DNA of 5,991 nt from positions 1 to 5,991 of the forward strand of contig JAJZRT010000253.1 in NCBI GenBank assembly GCA_021802595.1, in the 5' to 3' direction. Source of the DNA: Pseudomonadota bacterium (GTDB lineage: Bacteria > Pseudomonadota > Gammaproteobacteria > Burkholderiales > Thiobacillaceae). Shown piece after piece: positions 1 through 5,991 of the stretch. A program made the position numbers and the translations under genes. Below the pieces are notes generated by a model, which saw only the letters and a list, made by a program, of their open reading frames with translations, had not been told where the DNA came from and did no database searches. Position 1 is the stretch's first letter. Every line of letters begins with the position of its first letter.

Positions 1-859
1 CTACGGTGTGCCGCGTTACGGCGAGTTCGATCCCGTGTTGCCGTTCGCCGTCACCTACCTGCTGCTGTTCGGCGCCATGTTCGGCGACGTCGGCCATGGC
101 GCGGCGATCCTGCTGCTATCGCTGGCGTTTGCGCGGCGGCTGGGCCGCATGGCCTGGGTCGGCGTCGCTGCCGGCGCCGTGTCGATGCTGTTCGGCCTCT
201 TCTACGGCAGCCTCTTCGGCTACGAGGGCCTCCTGTCGCCGCTCTGGCTGTCGCCGCTGCACGACCCCGTCCGCGTGCTGGCGATCGCCGTGGCGTTCGG
301 CGCAGGCTTCATCGTGTTCACGCTGCTGGTCAACGCCTGGAACAAGGGGGTGGCCGGCCGCGCCGGCGAGGCCCTGTTCGATTCCACCGGCCTGGCCGGC
401 CTGGCCTTCTATCTTGGCGCGGTCGGCCTGCTGGCCAGCTGGGCCGGCGTGCTGGATATCGCCCGGCCTGCAGCAATGCTGGCCGGAGCAGGCCTCGCCA
501 TGGTGGCCGCATTCAAGTGGGTCGAGGCGCGGGCCACTCTGGGCGAACGCATCCTGGTCACCGTCATCGAGACGCTGGAAACCGTCATCAACCTGTTTTC
601 GAACACGCTGTCGTTCATGCGCGTGGCGGCCTTCAGCCTCAATCATGTCGCGCTGGCGCTGGCGGTGTTCACCCTGGCCGGTGGCCTGAATGCGGTCGGC
701 CATGGAATCACCCTCGTGCTGGGCAATATCGTCATCATCGGGCTGGAAGGCGGCATCGTGGCCATCCAGGCGCTGCGCCTGATGTATTTCGAGGGATTCT
801 CGCGCTTTTTCAGCGGGGACGGCAGGGAATTCGTCCCGCTGCGGATCGGGGAGGCGTGA
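1..859 (+). CDS. atpI: V/A-type ATPase subunit I, C-terminal membrane domain (5' partial)
   Basis: This is the stator membrane subunit that forms the ion half-channels against the K ring, equivalent to the a subunit. The reading frame is open from base 2 (YGVPRYGEFDPV) to the TGA at 857-859, so about 285 C-terminal residues are visible. The cytoplasmic N-terminal half lies upstream of the window. The opening YG-P-Y-E-DP segment followed by FGAMFGDVGHG is a hallmark of the family. I count about eight hydrophobic segments, as expected for this domain. Two family-conserved arginines are visible: one in SNTLSFMRVAAF (codon 620-622) and one in IQALRLMYFEGFSRFF (codon 776-778). Both belong to the helices that face the ring glutamate. 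The tail GDGREFVPL is also typical. The next gene is the ring subunit K, a usual neighbour. The TGA stop lies inside the first unit of the heptamer repeat that follows. The family assignment is secure. The true start cannot be seen. Confidence 0.96.
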   Translation, partial: YGVPRYGEFDPVLPFAVTYLLLFGAMFGDVGHGAAILLLSLAFARRLGRMAWVGVAAGAVSMLFGLFYGSLFGYEGLLSPLWLSPLHDPVRVLAIAVAFGAGFIVFTLLVNAWNKGVAGRAGEALFDSTGLAGLAFYLGAVGLLASWAGVLDIARPAAMLAGAGLAMVAAFKWVEARATLGERILVTVIETLETVINLFSNTLSFMRVAAFSLNHVALALAVFTLAGGLNAVGHGITLVLGNIVIIGLEGGIVAIQALRLMYFEGFSRFFSGDGREFVPLRIGEA

Positions 860-861
860 GG

Positions 862-922
862 GGTAAGCCGTGAGCAGTGAGGGACGCTGTTCCGCCTCCC
901 TGCTCACCGCTCACCGTTCACC
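862..922 (+). repeat. Heptamer-based imperfect inverted repeat between subunits I and K
   Basis: The left arm (862-884) and right arm (897-922) are imperfect reverse complements around a 12-nt loop (885-896). The main difference is a 3-nt insertion in the right arm. Both arms are built from 7-nt units close to GTGAGCN. On the left, four units run in register from 856 to 883 (for example GTAAGCC at 863-869 and GTGAGCA at 870-876). On the right, the units read on the minus strand (GTGAACG, GTGAGCG, GTGAGCA). There is no T-run after the hairpin, so it does not look like an intrinsic terminator. It could act as an mRNA stability or processing hairpin before K, or simply be a dispersed genomic repeat. 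A related copy lies before the D gene. Confidence 0.8.
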
Positions 923-926
923 ATGG

Positions 927-932
927 AAGGAG
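927..932 (+). promoter_or_regulatory. Shine-Dalgarno site of subunit K
   Basis: AAGGAG lies 5 nt before the ATG at 938. It decides the start of K: the in-frame ATG at 923 lies upstream of this site and would place it inside the coding sequence. This is one of the two best ribosome binding sites in the window, which fits a subunit needed in many copies. Confidence 0.85.
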
Positions 933-937
933 AAAAC

Positions 938-1375
938 ATGAGCTGGCTGATTGCATTGATGGGCTTGCCGGTGGCCGTCACGCTGGGCGCAGGCATCTGG
1001 CTGACGCTGAGGCCGCGGCGTGTCTCGGCAGGATGGCTGAAGGGCGGGCTGCTGGCCAATCTTGCGTTGTTCGGCCTGGGGGTCGCCAGTGTCATGCTGA
1101 TCGGCGTGCAGGATGTCATGGCGGCGGAAGCGACCGCCACCGCGGCGCGGGAAATCACCCTGGGGCAGGGCCTGGCCCTGCTCGGCATCGGCCTGCCGAC
1201 CGGGCTGGCAGCCATCGCTGCGGCGATGGCCCTGGGGCCGATCGGCTCCGCCGCGCTGGCGGTGATGGCCGAAAAGCCGGAAATGTTCGGCCGCACCCTG
1301 GTTTACATGGGACTGGCCGAGGGGATCGCGATCTATGGTCTGGTCATGTCGATCCTGATGCTGGGCAAGCTCTGA
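938..1375 (+). CDS. atpK: V/A-type ATPase subunit K (ring proteolipid, c subunit)
   Basis: This is the rotor-ring subunit that carries the transported ion across the membrane; several copies form the ring. The product is 145 residues starting at 938, chosen because of the AAGGAG site 5 nt upstream. Four hydrophobic segments are visible: roughly residues 3-24, 36-58, 75-100 and 119-142. The last two form the canonical c hairpin, with the AEKPE turn at 111-115 and the essential carboxylate E128 in GLAEGIAIYG. From memory, this hairpin aligns without gaps to the C-terminal hairpin of Enterococcus hirae NtpK. In that alignment the Na+-ligand Gln is replaced by Leu99, and the Thr after the carboxylate by Gly129. 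This suggests H+ rather than Na+ coupling, but it is an inference. The N-terminal pair of segments has no GxGxA-like pattern and no membrane-embedded acid in the expected place. Segment 2, ending in VMAAEATATA, may correspond to a signal-peptide-like leader as in the short Thermus proteolipid. It follows subunit I and precedes F by 4 nt. Confidence 0.93.
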   Translation: MSWLIALMGLPVAVTLGAGIWLTLRPRRVSAGWLKGGLLANLALFGLGVASVMLIGVQDVMAAEATATAAREITLGQGLALLGIGLPTGLAAIAAAMALGPIGSAALAVMAEKPEMFGRTLVYMGLAEGIAIYGLVMSILMLGKL

Positions 1376-1379
1376 GGCG

Positions 1380-1718
1380 ATGTCATCGCCCGCTTCCTCC
1401 GACCGCGCCCGCCTGGTGCTACTCGGCAGCGCCGGGCTTGCCGACGGCTTCAGCCTCATTGGCGCCGAAGTCCATGCCGATGCCGACCCCGCCACGGTGG
1501 AAATGGTGCTGGAACAGCTGGCCCGCAGCGGCGACGCGGCGCTCGTGTTGCTGGAAACCCCGCTGGCCCATGCCGGCGGCCCCTGGCTCAATCGCCTGCG
1601 CAATGAAGGCGGTCGCATCGTCATCACTGAACTGCCACCGCTCCCCGCGCCCCGGGATTACGCACCGGCGGTGGACGAAGTGGTGCAGGCCTTCCTCGGG
1701 CCGGACGCGTTGAAATAA
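1380..1718 (+). CDS. atpF: V/A-type ATPase subunit F (central stalk)
   Basis: Subunit F is a small Rossmann-like protein bound to subunit D on the central shaft. The product is 112 residues, close to the usual length of about 100-110. The family pattern is visible: a beta strand RLVLLGSAG (residues 10-18), then the GFSLIGAEV segment (23-31), matching the G-F-L-G motif. A second strand, AALVLLETPLA, and a C-terminal strand, RIVITELPPL, follow; the last corresponds to the family's proline-containing final strand. A short polar extension (MSSPASSDRA) precedes the first strand. The ATG is 4 nt after the stop of K. The only purine-rich site, GAGG, overlaps that stop and sits 2 nt from the ATG, so translation probably depends on coupling to K. 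In many V/A operons F follows E and C; here it sits between K and E. Sequence conservation in this family is low, so the assignment rests on the pattern and on context. Confidence 0.85.
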   Translation: MSSPASSDRARLVLLGSAGLADGFSLIGAEVHADADPATVEMVLEQLARSGDAALVLLETPLAHAGGPWLNRLRNEGGRIVITELPPLPAPRDYAPAVDEVVQAFLGPDALK

Positions 1719-1790
1719 CAGAATGCCGAGACTTTTCTTGAACAGTGCAACGTGAACATTGCTTCTCAAGCCCTTGAATCCGGAGCATGA
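1719..1790 (+). other. Spacer between F and E with a small possible hairpin
   Basis: This 72-nt gap is less GC-rich than its surroundings (about 34 of 72 bases are G or C by hand count). CTTGA at 1737-1741 can pair with TCAAG at 1766-1770, and GCAA at 1747-1750 with TTGC at 1759-1762, around an 8-nt loop. There is a mismatched internal loop between the two stems. No T-run follows, so it is not a clear terminator. TTGAAC at 1738-1743 resembles a -35 box, but no good -10 box lies at the right distance. An internal promoter is possible but unsupported. Confidence 0.35.
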
Positions 1791-2441
1791 ATGGTAGCGG
1801 ACACCCAGGTTTCCCAACTCGAACAGGCGCTGCAGCAGCAGGCCGAGACGCTCGCACGCGAGCTCCGGCAGAACGCCGAATCGACGCGCGCGCGCATCCT
1901 CGCCGAGTCGGCCGACAAGCTGAAGCTGGCTGGCGAACACGAAGTGCTGGCCGCCAAGGTCGAGGCCGAGCGGCTGGTGCGGCGGCAAGGCCAGGCGGCG
2001 GAAACGCGTCTGGCGGCCGAACTCGACCGTTTGCGCTGGGCACTCACGGAAGCCGCGCTGGCCGGGGTCAGAACCGCTTTCCGCCAACGGGTGCAGGACG
2101 AGACCCGCTACCTCGATGTGCTCGAAGCCTGGCTGGCCGCCGCAGCCAGGGCGCTGCCGCCGGGCGACCTGATCGCCGAGGTCCGGCCCGAGGACGAAAA
2201 GCGTCTGGCACCGCGGTGGGATGACATGTGTGCACGTGCCGCGCCGGGACGGACGGTCACGCTTGCCACCCACGCTCAGCCGAGCGAGGGGGGCATCCGG
2301 GTGCGCCTGTCTGACAATCGCGCCCGGCTCGACCAGACTTTCGAGGCACGCCATGCGCGTCTCGCCGACGAACTGGCACGCGTGGCAATGGAACGCCTGT
2401 TCGCCAGCGCACCCGACCTCGGCACGCTCATTCACGGATAG
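1791..2441 (+). CDS. atpE: V/A-type ATPase subunit E (peripheral stalk)
   Basis: Subunit E pairs with subunit G to form the peripheral stalks that hold the A3B3 head against rotation and tie it to subunit I. The product is 216 residues, near the usual 190-210. Residues 1 to about 105 are charged, rich in Ala, Glu, Gln and Arg, and predicted to be a long coiled-coil helix. The C-terminal globular domain carries the family signature GGIRVRLSDNRARLDQTFEA, where a Gly-Gly strand, a turn and the TFE segment precede the final helix ending in ERLFA. The ATG at 1791 is preceded by CGGAG at 1781-1785 with 5-nt spacing. An alternative ATG at 1787 is in another frame and stops at once. The stop is 5 nt before the ATG of A. 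No partner subunit G gene is visible in the window. Confidence 0.92.
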   Translation: MVADTQVSQLEQALQQQAETLARELRQNAESTRARILAESADKLKLAGEHEVLAAKVEAERLVRRQGQAAETRLAAELDRLRWALTEAALAGVRTAFRQRVQDETRYLDVLEAWLAAAARALPPGDLIAEVRPEDEKRLAPRWDDMCARAAPGRTVTLATHAQPSEGGIRVRLSDNRARLDQTFEARHARLADELARVAMERLFASAPDLGTLIHG

Positions 2442-2446
2442 GGAAC

Positions 2447-4242
<1,796 letters not shown>

Positions 4243-4246
<4 letters not shown>

Positions 4247-5625
4247 GGAATATCGAATTCCGCACCGCGACCTCGGCTCAGGGAGGACTTGTCGTGATGG
4301 CGGGCGTGCCCGGCGTCGCCGCCGGCTCGCGCGTGCAGCTGCGCGACCACGCCGGCCGCGTGCGCGCCGGCCTGGTGATCCGCGCGGCTACCGATAGCGT
4401 ACTGATCGAGGTGTTCGAAGGCACCGACGAGCTCGATCTCGAACGCACCTGGGTGCGTTTTCTCGACGAGCCGTTCAGGCTGCCGGTATCGCGCGACATC
4501 CTCGGCCGCGTATTCAATGGCGCCGGACTGCCGCGCGACGGCCGCCCGCCGGTCATTTCCGCTGACCGCCGCGACATCAACGGCGCACCGCTCAACCGGT
4601 CAGCGTGGGCCTATCCGCGCGAATTCATCCAGACCGGCATTTCCGCCATCGACGGCATGAATTCGCTGGCGCGCGGACAGAAGCTGCCGATCTTCTCCGG
4701 CGGCGGCCTGCCGCACAACCGCGTCGCCGCGCAGATCGTGCGTCAGGCGCGGCTGCTGGGCGAGGCGGCCGCCGAGTTCGTGGTCGTGTTCGCCGCCTTC
4801 GGCGCCTCGCATGCCGATGCACGCTTCTTCCAGGAGAGCTTCGAGGAGAGCGGGGTGCTGAGCAAGGTGGTGATGTTCCTCAACCTTGCCGACGAGCCGG
4901 TGATCGAACGCCTGCTGACCCCGCGCGCCGCACTCACCGCCGCCGAATACCTGGCCTTCGATCTCGATTACCATGTCCTGGTCGTGATGACCGACATGAC
5001 CGCCTACGCTGAAGCGTTAAGAGAGGTCGCGGTGCTGCGCGGCGACGTGCCGGCGCGCAAGGGCTATCCCGGCTATCTCTATTCCGACCTGGCCGAGCTC
5101 TACGAACGGGCCGGGCGCATCAAGAACCGGCGCGGCTCGATCACGATGATCCCGGTGCTGTCGATGCCGTCCGACGACATCACCCATCCGATCCCCGACC
5201 TCACTGGCTACATCACCGAAGGGCAGATCGTGCTCGGGCGCGAGCTGGCCAACCAGAACGTCTACCCGCCGGTGGCCGTGCTGCCGTCTCTTTCACGATT
5301 GATGAAGGACGGCATCGGCAAGAACTTCACCCGCGGAGATCACCCGCACGTCGCCAGCCAGCTGTTCGCCAGCTACGCGAAGGCGCTCGAAGTCCGGGGT
5401 CTCGCAGCGATCATTGGCGCCGAGGAATTGAGCGACGCCGACCGTCGCACCCTGCAGTTCGCGGAAGCCTTCGAGCGCCGTTTCATCGGCCAGGGCGAGG
5501 ACGAGGATCGCAGCATCCACGAAACGCTCAACCTCGCCTGGGAACTGCTTTCCATGCTGCCGCCGGAAACGCTGATCCGCGTGTCGGAAGAGGAACTGGC
5601 GAAGTATCACAAGGAAACGGCGTGA
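4243..5625 (+). CDS. atpB: V/A-type ATPase subunit B (non-catalytic nucleotide-binding subunit)
   Basis: Subunit B alternates with A in the A3B3 head and supplies residues to the catalytic interface. It is 460 residues, the normal length. The N-terminal barrel is followed by the RDILGRVFNGAGLPRDG segment (about 84-100) and YPREFIQTGISAIDGMNSLARGQKLPIF (from about 124). SGGGLPHN (152-159) stands where catalytic subunits have the P-loop; it lacks GKT, as is normal for B. VVMTDMTAYAEALRE (247-261) is the Walker B region. GYPGYLYSDLAELYERAGR (274-292) follows. LPSLSRLMKDGIG (347-359) contains R352, at the position of the family's arginine finger. The C-terminal helices end in LAWELLSMLP and EEELAKYHKETA, slightly shorter than some homologues. 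The ATGA overlap with A and the strong site at 4231-4235 indicate translational coupling for equal amounts of A and B. Confidence 0.98.
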
Positions 5626-5633
5626 TGGAACGG

Positions 5634-5718
5634 GTGGGCCGTGAACGGGAAGTGGTGGGCAGGAAACCCCGTTCCGCTGCAGTCCTTGCCGCTCCCTGCT
5701 TACTGCTTACCGCTCACC
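5634..5718 (+). repeat. Second, degenerate copy of the heptamer inverted repeat, between B and D
   Basis: The right arm (5693-5718) matches the right arm of the repeat before K (897-922) at 22 of 26 positions without gaps, and all four differences are C/T. On the minus strand it reads as GTGAGCG, GTAAGCA and GTAAGCA units followed by GGGA. The left arm (5634 to about 5665) has degenerate units on the + strand, such as GTGGGCC, GTGAACG and GTGGGCA. GGTGGGC at 5633-5639 can pair with GCTCACC at 5712-5718, with one G-T wobble. The loop contains GTTCCGC (5671-5677), also present in the loop of the first copy (889-895). There is no T-run. The repeat fills most of the 97-nt gap and ends 4 nt before the D start codon. 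Confidence 0.72.
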
Positions 5719-5722
5719 AATC

Positions 5723-5991
5723 ATGAAAAAACGCCTCTCCGTCCCCCCCACCAAGAGCGCGCTGCTGCAGGTCGGCCGGCAGGCGCGCTTTCTGGAGCAG
5801 GGCCGGCAGATGCTGGAAAAGAAGCGCGACCTGCTGACCCGCCTGGTCTACGAGCGGCTGGCGCAATACCGCGAATTGCGCGAAGCGGCCCAGCGTGAGC
5901 TCGCCGAGGCCTACCGCTGGCTTGGCATCGTGCAGATGCGCATGGGCGAACAGATGCTGCGCCAGGCCGCGGTCGGGCTGAAGCCGGCGGT
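5723..5991 (+). CDS. atpD: V/A-type ATPase subunit D (central shaft), 3' partial
   Basis: Subunit D forms the coiled-coil rotor shaft inside the A3B3 head; with F it transmits torque to the ring. The frame is open from the ATG at 5723 to the window end, giving 89 complete codons of a protein usually about 200-210 residues long. The N-terminal signature is clear: PPTKSALLQVGRQ (residues 8-20), then LEQGRQMLEKKRDLLTRLV (24-42). This matches the family pattern in which PT-S-L is followed by a long helix with a G-LL-KRD core. The rest is a continuous amphipathic helix. An in-frame TGA at 5642-5644 and the absence of any ATG or GTG between it and 5723 fix this start, barring rarer start codons. 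No Shine-Dalgarno sequence is visible; the repeat runs almost up to the ATG. D follows B in most operons of this type. Confidence 0.93.
   Translation, partial: MKKRLSVPPTKSALLQVGRQARFLEQGRQMLEKKRDLLTRLVYERLAQYRELREAAQRELAEAYRWLGIVQMRMGEQMLRQAAVGLKPA

Noticed and set aside
862..922. Intrinsic terminator between I and K
   Set aside because: The hairpin is not followed by a T-run, and the downstream gene belongs to the same complex on the same strand. The same argument applies to the copy at 5634-5718.
923..937. ATG at 923 as the start of subunit K
   Set aside because: It would put the AAGGAG site inside the coding region and has only the repeat arm upstream. The ATG at 938 has a good site at 5-nt spacing.
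1738..1766. Sigma-70 promoter in the F-E spacer
   Set aside because: TTGAAC is a fair -35 box, but the hexamer 17 nt downstream (GCTTCT) does not resemble a -10 box.
1419..2435. A 338-residue minus-strand open frame across F, the spacer and E
   Set aside because: It spans the antisense of two recognised genes. Its low-complexity Arg, Gly and Gln content looks like a shadow, and no motif was recognised.
4394..4417. Inactive subunit B because the P-loop lacks GKT
   Set aside because: The codons for residues 51-58 lie here; the actual SGGGLPHN motif is at residues 152-159 (about 4696-4719). Absence of a true Walker A lysine is normal for B subunits of V/A-ATPases, so it is not a defect.
5641..5898. 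An 85-residue + strand open frame starting in the repeat and overlapping the D gene
   Set aside because: It is in a different frame from the recognisable D protein, and its start lies inside the repeat. No homology pattern was seen.

Overview
The window is one stretch of a V/A-type (archaeal/vacuolar-type) rotary ATPase operon, all on the + strand. The base composition is strongly GC-rich, with GC-rich third codon positions. Protein style and the short intergenic heptamer repeats suggest a GC-rich proteobacterium, perhaps a betaproteobacterium. That placement is an inference: no taxonomic marker gene is present. V/A-ATPases are a minority enzyme in such bacteria, which normally use an F-type ATP synthase, so this is probably an additional, possibly transferred, rotary ATPase.

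Layout: 1-859 is the C-terminal membrane half of stator subunit I (5' end outside the window); 862-922 is a hairpin-forming heptamer repeat; 938-1375 is rotor-ring proteolipid K; 1380-1718 is central-stalk subunit F; 1719-1790 is a 72-nt spacer of lower GC with a small possible hairpin; 1791-2441 is peripheral-stalk subunit E; 2447-4246 is catalytic subunit A; 4243-5625 is nucleotide-binding subunit B, overlapping A by ATGA; 5626-5722 is a spacer with a second, degenerate copy of the heptamer repeat; 5723-5991 is the N-terminal part of central-stalk subunit D, cut by the window end. The visible order is I-K-F-E-A-B-D. No subunit C or G is present in the window.

How the parts work together: A and B form the A3B3 head, with ATP chemistry at the A sites. 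D and F form the central shaft, which would normally meet the K ring through subunit C. E, with the unseen G, forms the peripheral stalks that tie the head to I. I and the K ring carry the ion path. The K sequence keeps the essential TM4 glutamate but lacks residues that bind Na+ in the Enterococcus enzyme, so proton coupling is the better guess.

The genes are ordinary members of known families. The less expected features are the two related heptamer repeats placed directly before K and D, the F-before-E order with no C gene, the K architecture, and the uneven Shine-Dalgarno signals. I see no sign of a wholly new system.
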